A program made the translations under genes and the position numbers. A stretch of 64,000 nt of DNA from an uncultured Chitinophagales bacterium (GTDB lineage Bacteria > Bacteroidota > Bacteroidia > Chitinophagales > JAHDHT01): contig CALHDG010000036.1 of NCBI GenBank assembly GCA_938023075.1, positions 1 through 64,000 of the forward strand, in the 5' to 3' direction. Positions 26,227-35,665 of the stretch are shown one piece after another; within the stretch, counting starts at the first letter, position 1; each line of letters starts with the position of its first letter. The notes below the pieces were generated by a model. It did no database searches, was not told the DNA's origin, and was given only the letters and a program-made list of their open reading frames with translations.

Positions 26227-28683
26227 TTATGATAAATATTTACCGATGTTAATAATTTCAGCAAAAACGCCACCTGCCGTTACTTCTGCCCCTGCCCCTG
26301 GTCCTTTTACTACTAAAGGGCGTTCGTTATACCGCTTAGTTGTATACACTACCATGTTATCACTACCCGATAAATGATAAAAAGGATTTTCCATATCTAC
26401 CGCCTGTAATTCAACAAAGGCATCTTCTTGAGTAATAGTGGCAATAAACCTTAATTTTTTCTGCTCTCGTTCTGCATTTTCTAACATAGTGTCAAAGTGA
26501 TTATTATGTTCTTTTAGTGCTTTAAAAAAATCCTCAACGGTTTTAGCTTTCAAGCAAGCATCGGGTAAAATATTGGCAATTCTAATATCACTTAACTCAA
26601 TTGATCTACCGGTTTCTCTTGCTAATATTAATACTTTTCTAGCTACGTCTTTACCACTTAAGTCAATCCGTGGGTCCGGTTCGGTAAATCCTTTTTCTTT
26701 AGCTATTTCTACAATTTCATTAAATTGATTTTGGGTAGAAAAGTTGTTAAATATAAAAGATAAAGAACCAGATAACACCGCTTCAATTTTTAATATTTGA
26801 TCGCCACTTTGTATTAAATCTCTTAAAGTAGAAATAATAGGTAAGCCTGCACCTACGTTTGTTTCATACATAAATTGTGCTCCTGATTTTTGAGCAGCCT
26901 CTAACAAACTTTGGTGGCTCTTCATGTTTTGGGTTTTTGCAATTTTGTTTGGCGTAACTATCGAAATACTGTTTTTAATAATATTCAAATAAGCGTCAAT
27001 GGGTAATTCGCTTGCTGTATTATCAACAAAAATACTATTGGATAAATTTAGTTCGATCATTTTCTGTACAAAAGTATTGAAATCTGCACTGCTGCCTTTG
27101 GCATTTAACATTTCATCAACGTTGGTTAAGTTAATACCTTCTTCATTCATAAGCATTTTACGGGTATTGGTTACCCCAATAACTTTCAATTCTAATTTTA
27201 AATCTTGTATCAGCGTTTCGTATTGTTCATTAATTTGTTTAATAAGCGTACCACCAATTAAACCGGTTCCAACAATATACAAATGTAGCGTTTTGTTTGC
27301 TGATAAAAATAAGGCATCGTGTAATACGTTAATGGCTTTTATTTCATCATTGGCAGCTACCACAGTTGAAATGTTTAACTCAGAACTGCCTTGAGCAATC
27401 GCGTTTATGTTAATGCCATTTTTACCTAACGATTGAAACAAACGACCAGAAATACCGGCGGTACTATTCATGTTTTCGCCTACTATAGCCAAAATACTTC
27501 GGTTACTTTCAACCAATACCGGTTCAATATCTCCTCGTTCTAACTCCCGTTCAAACTCAGCTTCAATTACGGTTTTAGCCAATTCATCTTTATCGGGGTT
27601 AATGGCAAAGCAAATAGAATGTTCAGAAGATGCCTGACTGATTAAGATGACGCTAATTTCATTTTTCGCTAAGGTAGAAAACAAACGACCGGCAATACCT
27701 GCCACACCAATCATACCGGCACCTTGCAAAGTTATTAAGGAAATAGATGAAACAGAGCTGATGCCCTTTACCGGATTGGTTTCTTTTACAGGTGGTTCGT
27801 TAGAAATTAGCGTGCCTTCAAAATCAGGATTAAAGGTGTTTTTGATTCGGATCGGTATGTTTTTTAGCAAAACCGGTTTTATGGTAGGCGGATAAATAAC
27901 TTTAGCACCAAAATGTGATAATTCCATTGCCTCATCATAGGATAAATAAGGAATAGAAAATGCTTTAGTTGCTTTACGAGGGTCGGAAGACATCACTCCA
28001 TCTACATCAGTCCATATATGTAAGGCTTTCGCATCGGTGCAAGCGGCAAGAATGGACGCTGAAAAATCGGAGCCGCCTCTGCCCAACGTAGTAGTTTCAT
28101 TTAATTGGTTGGTTGCTACAAAACCGCCCATAACATAAACGCCATTAGTGCGGATGTGTTTGATACAATTTTGTTGGGTCAATTCCATATCAACACGAGC
28201 ATTGCCAAAATTGGCATTCGTTTTTATAATTTCTCTTGCATCAAGATGAATTACCTTTTTCAGTTCCTCTTCAAAATAAGTAGCTATAATTTTTGAAGAC
28301 ATAATTTCTCCAAAACTGCAAATACAATCTTTTGTACGGGCAGACATTTCTCTTAACAAAAAAACACCCTTCAACAAACTTTGCAGGTTCTCTGCTTTTT
28401 GTTTCAGATAAGTTTTTAATTCTGCCTGCTTTTCTCCGGTAACTAATTCGTCAATAGTATCGGCGTGGCGGTTATATATTTCGTTGAAGTTTTCGAGGTA
28501 TTGCTCATCTTGTTGAGCAGCAAGTTGACCGGTTTCAATAAGATGATCGGTAATTCCACCCAGGGCAGAAACGATTACTGCAATCCGCTTATGTTCTTTA
28601 CCATAAAGACTAATAATATTTCGAACAGATTTTATTCTTTCAGCATTTTTTACTGAACTACCGCCAAATTTCAAAACGATCAT
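26227..28683 (-). CDS. thrA: Bifunctional aspartokinase/homoserine dehydrogenase I
   Basis: An 818-residue enzyme. The kinase domain starts with MIVLKFGGSSV and runs to about 290; two ACT regulatory domains follow (about 315-460), consistent with threonine feedback; the homoserine dehydrogenase part (about 465-818) has the NAD(P)-binding YIVGTGLIGGTL and the DLSGKDVARKVLILAR active-site stretch. It catalyses the first and third steps from aspartate to threonine. Cotranscribed with thrB 4 bp downstream. Confidence 0.96.
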   Translation of the reverse strand: MIVLKFGGSSVKNAERIKSVRNIISLYGKEHKRIAVIVSALGGITDHLIETGQLAAQQDEQYLENFNEIYNRHADTIDELVTGEKQAELKTYLKQKAENLQSLLKGVFLLREMSARTKDCICSFGEIMSSKIIATYFEEELKKVIHLDAREIIKTNANFGNARVDMELTQQNCIKHIRTNGVYVMGGFVATNQLNETTTLGRGGSDFSASILAACTDAKALHIWTDVDGVMSSDPRKATKAFSIPYLSYDEAMELSHFGAKVIYPPTIKPVLLKNIPIRIKNTFNPDFEGTLISNEPPVKETNPVKGISSVSSISLITLQGAGMIGVAGIAGRLFSTLAKNEISVILISQASSEHSICFAINPDKDELAKTVIEAEFERELERGDIEPVLVESNRSILAIVGENMNSTAGISGRLFQSLGKNGININAIAQGSSELNISTVVAANDEIKAINVLHDALFLSANKTLHLYIVGTGLIGGTLIKQINEQYETLIQDLKLELKVIGVTNTRKMLMNEEGINLTNVDEMLNAKGSSADFNTFVQKMIELNLSNSIFVDNTASELPIDAYLNIIKNSISIVTPNKIAKTQNMKSHQSLLEAAQKSGAQFMYETNVGAGLPIISTLRDLIQSGDQILKIEAVLSGSLSFIFNNFSTQNQFNEIVEIAKEKGFTEPDPRIDLSGKDVARKVLILARETGRSIELSDIRIANILPDACLKAKTVEDFFKALKEHNNHFDTMLENAEREQKKLRFIATITQEDAFVELQAVDMENPFYHLSGSDNMVVYTTKRYNERPLVVKGPGAGAEVTAGGVFAEIINIGKYLS

Positions 28684-28720
28684 ATACCGGTTTGTGTGAT
28701 ATTTGATTTACAAAAAGATG

Positions 28721-28728
28721 CAAAAGTA
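28721..28728 (-). promoter_or_regulatory. Candidate -7 box for thrA-thrB
   Basis: On the minus strand TACTTTTG matches TAnnTTTG, 37 bp before the thrA start. No clear -33 element. Confidence 0.45.
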
Positions 28729-28802
28729 CTTATTTTTTGGTTCTACTACGAATTTAATGAGCAGTATGGAGTAGTCTTTTGTGAGTTTTAAACTACCCCG
28801 AC

Positions 28803-28863
28803 CTTTTTCTTTCGAAAAAGCCCACCTACCGAAGTATCGGTACAAGCTCTTCAATATTTGAAG
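28803..28863. repeat. Three consecutive small hairpins
   Basis: CTTTTTC/GAAAAAG (28803-28820), TACCGA/TCGGTA (28827-28842) and CTTCAA/TTGAAG (28849-28863), each with a 3-4 nt loop, lie head to tail between secDF and thrA. Function unknown; possibly a dispersed repeat. Confidence 0.4.
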
Positions 28864-28893
28864 GGGAATTAGTCCGGCTTGCCAAATTATAAA

Positions 28894-28929
28894 AATCAAA
28901 AACCCCGATAAAATGAATTATCGGGGTTT
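28894..28929 (-). terminator. Terminator of secDF
   Basis: AAACCCCGATAA (28900-28911) pairs perfectly with 28918-28929 around a 6 nt loop. On the minus strand a T-rich tract follows. It lies about 40 bp after the secDF stop. Confidence 0.85.
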
Positions 28930-28966
28930 GTTTTTATTTTAATTAAGATGTTAACTGCATAAAATT

Positions 28967-31900
28967 TTAAGCAGTAACTCTTTTTTTCTTCTTTTGTCCT
29001 CTTTCTGCCCGTTCATTATGTACAACTCTTTTTCGTTCTGGTGCAGTTAAATCGGTTACAATTGGGGTTGCAATAAATACCGATGATAAGGTACCCACTA
29101 TAATACCAATCAATAATGCAAAAGCAAAGCCTCTAATTACTTCACCACCAAAAATAAATAAGATAGTTACCACAAATAAAGTAGTTAAAGAGGTTATTAA
29201 GGTTCTACTTAAAGTACTGTTGATGGCAGAATTTATTACTTCCTTCATCGGTTGTTTGGTGTATATACCGAGGTACTCCCTAATACGGTCAAAAACCACT
29301 ACCGTATCGTTTATGGAATATCCAATAACCGTTAAGATGGCTGCGATAAACGCCTGATCAATCTCTAAGGTAAATGGTAAAACACCGGCAAAAATAGAGA
29401 AGAAGCCCATAACAATTGCTACGTTAACTGCCAAAGCAATAATGGCTCCGAGACCGTATTGCCATTTTCTAAACCTAAACAATATGTATAAGAAAATTAG
29501 AGTTAAGGCAATTAAAGAAGCCCATATAGAAGAAGTTTTAATGTCATCTGCTATAGTAGGACCAACTTTTTGAGAGCTTAACCGATACTCTGATGTAAAT
29601 TTTTCAAAGCTGGGCTCTTCATCATAAAAGCCTTTAACTCCTGCATGTAATAAACCTTCTATTTCATCATCAATAGCGGCATTCGATTCATCAATTTTGT
29701 AGGAAGTGGTAATTTTTACCTGATTTGCCGTACTAAATGATTTCACTACCGGTGCGTTATTAAATTTATCGGTTAAAGCGGCTCTAATTTCTCCTACTTT
29801 GGCAGGTTTATCAAATTTTACTACGTAAGTTCTTCCGCCACTAAAATCAACACCTAAGTCAAAACCTTTTATTGCCATAGAAGTGATGCCTGCCAATACC
29901 AAAAAACCGGCAACCATATAGGCAATTCTTCTTTTGCTAATAAAATCAAAATTTAAATCTTTAAACGCACCTCTGCTGAAGCCTGTCCAGAATTGTGGTT
30001 CTTTATTTCTATTTAAACGCGAATCGAACACTAAACGAGCCACAAAAATAGCCGTAAATAAAGATGATAAAATACCAATGATTAAAATTACGGCAAAACC
30101 TAATACCGGACCTAAACCAAACAAGGCTAAAATTACAGCTGTAATAAAAGTGGTAAAGTTTGCATCGAGAATGGCACTGTACGATTTTTGATAACCGTCA
30201 GCAATCGCTTTTTTAATGCCACTTCCTTTTAGTAACTCTTCTCTAATCCTTTCAAATATCAGTACGTTTGCATCCACTGCCATACCTACTGTAAGCACAA
30301 TACCTGCCATACCGGGTAGCGTAAGCGTTGCACCTAAGGCAGCCAAAATGCCTATAATAAAAAACAGGTTTAAAATAAGTGCGAGGTTGGCTACCAAACC
30401 ACCATTATTATAATATAGTACCATAAAAATGAGGACCAGCACCAAGCCGATAATTAAAGCGCGCAAACTCTTTTTGATAGAATCAGCACCTAAAGAAGGA
30501 CCAACAACCGCTTCTTCAATTGAGGTAGGGCGTGCCGGCAATGAACCGGCTTTTAAAATATTAGCTAAATCTTTTGTTTCCTTTACGTTAAAGTTTCCAC
30601 TAATTTCGGTATTCCCGCCAGAAATTTTGGCTTGAACGGTCGGAGCAGAATATACTTTATTATCTAACACAACGGCAACTTGTCTTTTAATGTTTTCGCC
30701 CGTCATTTTAGACCACTCTTTCGAACCGATGGAATTCATGCGCATATTAACCACCGGCTTACCGGTTTGTCCAAATTCTCCTGCAGCATCTAAAATCACA
30801 TCGCCTTCCATACGTGGGCGAGGTGGACTAAACCGGCTTTTTAAAGCATATAATGCCAACGGGTTGTCAGCTGATTCAGCTTCAGATTCACCAGGATTAC
30901 TAAATGGCTTAGCAGCCCAAACCAATTTAGTGGTTGCTGGAAATATACTTTTAATCTGACGCATACTTAAGTATTCGTTTACTTTAGCCGTATCTTTTTT
31001 AAAGGCATAACCCACAATAGAACCTGCCGCCGGAACTTGCCTGCCATTTTGCGTACTAAAAGATGGTGTAAAAACAGATAACAGTGGATTACTTAATTCT
31101 GCTCTGGCATTTCGGGCAGCCTCAGTTGTATCAATCGCTGCATCAGCCAGGTTATCTATATTTAAGTCAGAACTAATGCTGTCATTTTCAACACCTGTAG
31201 TATCGTCTGCTAAGGTCGTATCCTCTTCAATGCTTACTTCCTCGCTGTTAGTTGGCTTATTCAATTCTTCTAAACGAGTTATTCTGGTTGGGTCTTGTGC
31301 ATCTAATAACTCTTTTAATTTGGAATCTGCTTCAAAAATACGGTTACCAATACCTTGTGCACCACTATTTTCATCAGTTTCCCAAAATTCTAACTTTGCA
31401 GTCGCTTCCAATAGTTTTCTAACTCTATCCGGGTTATCAACTCCTGGTAATTCTACTATAATTCTGCCCGTATTTTCTTGTAACTGCACATTAGGTGAAG
31501 CTACCCCAAACTGATCAATACGGGTTCGGATAATTTTAAAGGTTGAATTAACTGCCTCGTCTGCCTTTTCTCTAATTACTTCCAGTACTTCCTGGTTCGT
31601 CGAATTGTAATTTACTTTATCTTTTAATTCTGGTGTAGAAAAGATGGCTGCAAGACGGGCACCGGGGGCTATTTGTTCAAACGCCTGCCCAAAAAGAGTT
31701 ACATAATTTTCATCGCTGTTTTTTTGAGCTTCATTCGCCATATCAATAGCCTGATGAAAGTTAGGGTCCGCGGTTTCGCTGGACAAATATTTAATTAAGT
31801 CAACAAGGGAAACTTGTAAAACTGAGCTCATACCACCTTGCAAATCTAAACCGAGGTTTAGTTGCCTTTCTTTACATTCGTTGTAAGTGTACTCCAATGG

Positions 31901-32113
31901 ACCAATATCAACAATATTTTTGTTGGCAATTGAATCGAGGTAGTTGGTACGTGCAGTTGTAAAGTCTTCCGCTTGATTGCTATCTACTAATTCTTTTGCA
32001 TGTTTAGTTGCCTTACTATTTGCCCTTGCCGTAATAAACGTAAAAGACAAATAATATAAACAAACCAATACAAAAAGAATCAGAAAAGTTCTAATAAGAC
32101 CTTTGCCTTGCAT
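28967..32113 (-). CDS. secDF: Protein translocase subunit SecDF (fused)
   Basis: A 1048-residue inner-membrane protein that uses the proton gradient to help pull secreted proteins out of SecYEG. The SecD half (about 1-700) has an N-terminal helix, a long periplasmic part with an inserted Glu/Asp/Ser/Thr-rich stretch (about 268-335), and TM helices with LTVGMAVDANVLIFERIREEL. The SecF half (about 745-1020) has LGVDFSGGRTY and VIGYSINDTVVVFDRIRE. The C-terminus is very basic. SecD-SecF fusions are normal in Bacteroidota. Single gene with its own promoter and terminator. Confidence 0.96.
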   Translation of the reverse strand: MQGKGLIRTFLILFVLVCLYYLSFTFITARANSKATKHAKELVDSNQAEDFTTARTNYLDSIANKNIVDIGPLEYTYNECKERQLNLGLDLQGGMSSVLQVSLVDLIKYLSSETADPNFHQAIDMANEAQKNSDENYVTLFGQAFEQIAPGARLAAIFSTPELKDKVNYNSTNQEVLEVIREKADEAVNSTFKIIRTRIDQFGVASPNVQLQENTGRIIVELPGVDNPDRVRKLLEATAKLEFWETDENSGAQGIGNRIFEADSKLKELLDAQDPTRITRLEELNKPTNSEEVSIEEDTTLADDTTGVENDSISSDLNIDNLADAAIDTTEAARNARAELSNPLLSVFTPSFSTQNGRQVPAAGSIVGYAFKKDTAKVNEYLSMRQIKSIFPATTKLVWAAKPFSNPGESEAESADNPLALYALKSRFSPPRPRMEGDVILDAAGEFGQTGKPVVNMRMNSIGSKEWSKMTGENIKRQVAVVLDNKVYSAPTVQAKISGGNTEISGNFNVKETKDLANILKAGSLPARPTSIEEAVVGPSLGADSIKKSLRALIIGLVLVLIFMVLYYNNGGLVANLALILNLFFIIGILAALGATLTLPGMAGIVLTVGMAVDANVLIFERIREELLKGSGIKKAIADGYQKSYSAILDANFTTFITAVILALFGLGPVLGFAVILIIGILSSLFTAIFVARLVFDSRLNRNKEPQFWTGFSRGAFKDLNFDFISKRRIAYMVAGFLVLAGITSMAIKGFDLGVDFSGGRTYVVKFDKPAKVGEIRAALTDKFNNAPVVKSFSTANQVKITTSYKIDESNAAIDDEIEGLLHAGVKGFYDEEPSFEKFTSEYRLSSQKVGPTIADDIKTSSIWASLIALTLIFLYILFRFRKWQYGLGAIIALAVNVAIVMGFFSIFAGVLPFTLEIDQAFIAAILTVIGYSINDTVVVFDRIREYLGIYTKQPMKEVINSAINSTLSRTLITSLTTLFVVTILFIFGGEVIRGFAFALLIGIIVGTLSSVFIATPIVTDLTAPERKRVVHNERAERGQKKKKRVTA

Positions 32114-32582
32114 TTATGAATTGTTTAATTTTAAAAATGAGTGCAAAGATAAAATAATAATGCTTAGGGCTTGCATTTATTTGGAGGATTTTTTTAGTGG
32201 TAAAAACGAGATGTTCAAGAAAATTTGAAAGAATTTCTTTAAAGTTGGGCAAGCTGCAAACTTGAATAAGTGGTTAGAATTTATAATGTTATTACAATTT
32301 GTATTTGTTTTGTATGATGACATATCTTGATTTTTTTTTAAAAATATCCTATATTCTTTTAATTTCTTTCTTACTTTGCTCTGATTATTAATGATGAGAA
32401 AATAAATGTTCATATTTTTAATGAAGATATTTTTCGAAATATGAGGCAATAAACGCAACTTAGAAGAATTAATCCGAGTGTTTTTAAGAAAGTAGATTGG
32501 AAAATCTCAAAGGAAAAAAATAGACAGTTATTTTTGAATTATCCTATTAATCAAAATTTAAACCAATTTAAAAATTTATAAG
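32114..32582. other. Intergenic region without a gene
   Basis: 469 bp of A/T-rich sequence between divergent secDF and the secreted-protein cluster. It holds the secDF promoter at 32144-32151. A 93-codon minus-strand frame at 32177-32458 has no support. Confidence 0.55.
32144..32151 (-). promoter_or_regulatory. Candidate -7 box for secDF
   Basis: On the minus strand TATCTTTG matches TAnnTTTG, about 30 bp before the ATG at 32113. Confidence 0.45.
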
Positions 32583-32891
32583 ATGAAGACGTCAATACTC
32601 ATTACTTGTTTAATTATAATTTCCACCTTATTAACAGGTCAAATTTATGCACAACAATATTACAAAGTAGTTAAAGGCAATGATAATCCAGCCACTGCAG
32701 AACAAGTTGATGACGATGTAAAAACTATTGATGATATTTTAACCAAATACAAAATCAACACCTCTAAAACTGCAGCTACCAAAGAAAATTATGAATTTTG
32801 GGTTGAATTTATCGGCAACAATAAGCTACCTGCCAAAAGAAAAGAAATCATCTATAATCTACTAGGGCAAATGAAGGCTGAATTGAAGTGA
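32583..32891 (+). CDS. Small secreted protein, unknown function
   Basis: A 102-residue protein with a clear signal peptide (about 1-23, cut after QIYA). The mature part is hydrophilic and helical-looking with many Lys and Asp and no cysteine. It is 41 bp upstream of the 846-residue secreted protein on the same strand, so the two may be cotranscribed. No family recognised. Confidence 0.6.
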   Translation: MKTSILITCLIIISTLLTGQIYAQQYYKVVKGNDNPATAEQVDDDVKTIDDILTKYKINTSKTAATKENYEFWVEFIGNNKLPAKRKEIIYNLLGQMKAELK

Positions 32892-32932
32892 TAAAATAAA
32901 TTATTTAACTACTTATTTAAAATTAACATACG

Positions 32933-35473
32933 ATGAAAAAGGTCTATATTTCAATTGGTATATTAGTTATATTATTAGTTAATAACAAGACTATTACCGC
33001 CCAAAACTCGTGTATTGGTGGTGGAAAAATTTTTGTTGATTTAGTTTGTATAGAAATGTTAGCAGGCGGGGAAGTTGGTGATGAGGAGATAACGGTTTTA
33101 ACTACCATAACTGATAATGCGGGAAATACTTTGTTAAACCAGGATTGTGTTACAGAAGATGCTGATCTTGGAAGTGGAGGCACATCAAGTATGTTAGGTC
33201 CTGGCTTTAGCAATTATATGTTTCCTATACCATACACCCCTGGTGGAAACTATGGTGATAATAATGACTTTCCCAATACAATTGAGATCTGTTTTGATGT
33301 ATGGGAAGATGATAGAGGTGGAAGATGTAATTTAGATATTAATGGTGGATTTTTTGATAACGATGATGATAATGCATGTACAAACAGATGCACACCTGTT
33401 GATATCGCTTCTATATGGGGAGCAGGTGGTTCTTGTCCAGAGGCACTGCCGGCAGATGGTTCTGTAAACGCATGTACCGCAACCGGTCCAAATATTATAA
33501 GAGTAAACTGTAATGGAGATTGGAACCTGACTTACCAAGTCTACTTAGATTTAGAACCTCCTATAGCATTAGATTGCCCGGGCTTTTTATCTCCAACAGA
33601 TGCGCCTGTCACACTTAATGCAAATGAAAGTGGCACAACAGATTTGTTGTCTGGCGGTACATGGAGCATTGTAAGTGGTGGAGGTTCTATTATAGATAAT
33701 GGAGATGGTTCTGCTACTTTTGATCCTGCTGGAACTACACCTGGAACCTCCGTTCAAGTAGTTTATGGTGGAGACAATTGTTGCCGGACTATTGAAACTT
33801 CTTGCTTTATTGCTATTGTAGAATGCCCTGCTTTAGATGTTGTTACCATGAATGGTGATGGCTGTATTGGAGATAATGTGATGTTAACTGCCACAGTAAC
33901 TCCTGCAACAGCTGTTGAAAATCAGGATTTTGTAATTGTATGGCAAGAAGATGGTGTGGACATACCAGGTTCTAGTTCTGCAGGACCGGATGGTGTGCCT
34001 GGCAATGCAGATGATATTTCAACACTTAATTATACACATACGTTACCAGGTACCGGTGTTGATGGATGTACTTCCATTGAACATACATACACCGCACAAT
34101 TATATTGTATCACTAATTTTACATTACAAGAAGGTGATTCCAATCCTGGAAATGCATCAACTGATCCGGCGGATACGGTTATTCCCTACAATGCAGCTGG
34201 TCCCACTTGCGTAGATTTGAATTTATCATCTTTACCTGCTTGTGCACTAGCTGCCAGTTTTGACTACAGTACCATTGTTACTTCTGGTCCTCCCTTTGGA
34301 GCAAGCTGGATATGTGAAGCCATTCTTGAAGTTCAAACACCAGTAGGCAATCAAGGTCCTTTTTGCGATCCTTTTTATGGGGGGGCTTGTCCAACTACAA
34401 ATTCAGGTAATACATGTAATGGCGGTCCAATAGGCGCGGGTACTAATACATTTTCAGGTAATTCTTCTTTCGGTGGTTTAAGCAGTACAACGCCTGCGCA
34501 AGGTGTTTGGTCAGCTTGTTTTTCCGATTCGTTTAATGATACCGGGGGTACAGAAGGTGTAGTAAATTATATTTTGTTAGATATACAGGCATTACTTCCA
34601 CCAGGTTGTAGTCTCAATGGTGCTGGCTCTACGATGGACGCTACCAATACCGGCAGTCCTGCTAATAATCCTGCCGCAGTTACCGTTTGTACGATGCCAG
34701 TTCTTGGAACTGACTTTACTGTGCCAATGGGTTGTGATGCTTTTGCTATAACAGACCTTTGTGGGAGTTTAGAAATTGGTTATGCCGCCTCTGCTGCCGG
34801 ACCATTTGATACGGCTTTGGCGGATGCTTCCTCTCTCGTTACACCAGCCAATGGTGAGATGGTTTTTTACGAAATAAGATTGCCAGGCTGCCCTGATTGT
34901 GCGGTAACTACTGGTTCTTGGACTTTAATGGGTTGTTGTAGTGTTACTGAACCAACCACACTTGGTACAGCCGTTTGTGAAGGTCAACCCGGTAGTTTAA
35001 CGGCAACACCAGGTATGAATTGTACCACCATCAATTGGTTCTCTGATGCAGCAGGTACTACAATGGTTGGTTCTGGAACTTCTTTTCCACCTACTGATAC
35101 CACTCCTGGTACTTATACTTATTATGCACAATGTGTAGATGCTTCCATAGCGGATTGCGAAAGTATGTTGGTGCCAGCTGACTTTATAGTAAATGCATTA
35201 CCTGTAGTTACCCTATCCACCCCAGCTTTAGCTTGTGGTGCCGGACCGCAGTCTTTAAATCCTTCTCCAGCAGGTGGAACCTACAGTGGAACGGGTGCGC
35301 CTTTTGTTGCCAACGATGCTATTGATGGAGAAGACCTTACCACAGGAGTTCCTTATAATTTAACCTACACTTACACTTCACCAGAAGGTTGTACCGATTC
35401 AGCTACTATTACTTTTACCTTTACACCGGATTGTGATGCCAATGGAGGAAGTTTTCCGAGTGGAGGACCATGA
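32933..35473 (+). CDS. Large secreted Cys-rich protein, no sorting domain
   Basis: An 846-residue protein with a signal peptide (about 1-23, then QNSC). The mature part is low in Lys, rich in Gly, Thr, Asp and Cys, and built of beta-sandwich-like segments: an N-terminal Cys-rich part (24-210), SGGTWSIVSGGGSIIDNGDGS (about 240), a P-domain-like segment (about 395-560) and Ig-like repeats. Its last ~80 residues (from ALACGAGPQSL to CDANGGSFPSGGP) match the end of the next protein. No T9SS type A domain is visible. Probably a surface or matrix protein. Confidence 0.72.
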   Translation: MKKVYISIGILVILLVNNKTITAQNSCIGGGKIFVDLVCIEMLAGGEVGDEEITVLTTITDNAGNTLLNQDCVTEDADLGSGGTSSMLGPGFSNYMFPIPYTPGGNYGDNNDFPNTIEICFDVWEDDRGGRCNLDINGGFFDNDDDNACTNRCTPVDIASIWGAGGSCPEALPADGSVNACTATGPNIIRVNCNGDWNLTYQVYLDLEPPIALDCPGFLSPTDAPVTLNANESGTTDLLSGGTWSIVSGGGSIIDNGDGSATFDPAGTTPGTSVQVVYGGDNCCRTIETSCFIAIVECPALDVVTMNGDGCIGDNVMLTATVTPATAVENQDFVIVWQEDGVDIPGSSSAGPDGVPGNADDISTLNYTHTLPGTGVDGCTSIEHTYTAQLYCITNFTLQEGDSNPGNASTDPADTVIPYNAAGPTCVDLNLSSLPACALAASFDYSTIVTSGPPFGASWICEAILEVQTPVGNQGPFCDPFYGGACPTTNSGNTCNGGPIGAGTNTFSGNSSFGGLSSTTPAQGVWSACFSDSFNDTGGTEGVVNYILLDIQALLPPGCSLNGAGSTMDATNTGSPANNPAAVTVCTMPVLGTDFTVPMGCDAFAITDLCGSLEIGYAASAAGPFDTALADASSLVTPANGEMVFYEIRLPGCPDCAVTTGSWTLMGCCSVTEPTTLGTAVCEGQPGSLTATPGMNCTTINWFSDAAGTTMVGSGTSFPPTDTTPGTYTYYAQCVDASIADCESMLVPADFIVNALPVVTLSTPALACGAGPQSLNPSPAGGTYSGTGAPFVANDAIDGEDLTTGVPYNLTYTYTSPEGCTDSATITFTFTPDCDANGGSFPSGGP

Positions 35474-35498
35474 TACTTCATTTGAAAAGATATACAGA

Positions 35499-35530
35499 AA
35501 GCCTGTTCATTTTTTGGATGGGCTTTTTTT
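35499..35530 (+). terminator. Terminator after the 846-residue secreted protein
   Basis: AAGCCTGTTCA (35499-35509) pairs with TGGATGGGCTT (35515-35525) with three G-T pairs, then a T-run. The left arm is identical to that of the terminator at 37205. Confidence 0.75.
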
Positions 35531-35665
35531 AGTACTTTTAGTTTAGGTATTTTCATCGTAATAATGAGTTTATCAAAAAAATGATCGTGCAATTTTTGTG
35601 TAATATATTTTTATTATATTGCGAGTTATTCAGTCGTATATTTTACTTAAAAATTGTATATTTCT

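Noticed and set aside
32177-32458. 93-codon minus-strand frame upstream of secDF
   Set aside because: A/T-driven Lys/Asn/Phe-rich composition, no recognisable domain, no good start context.
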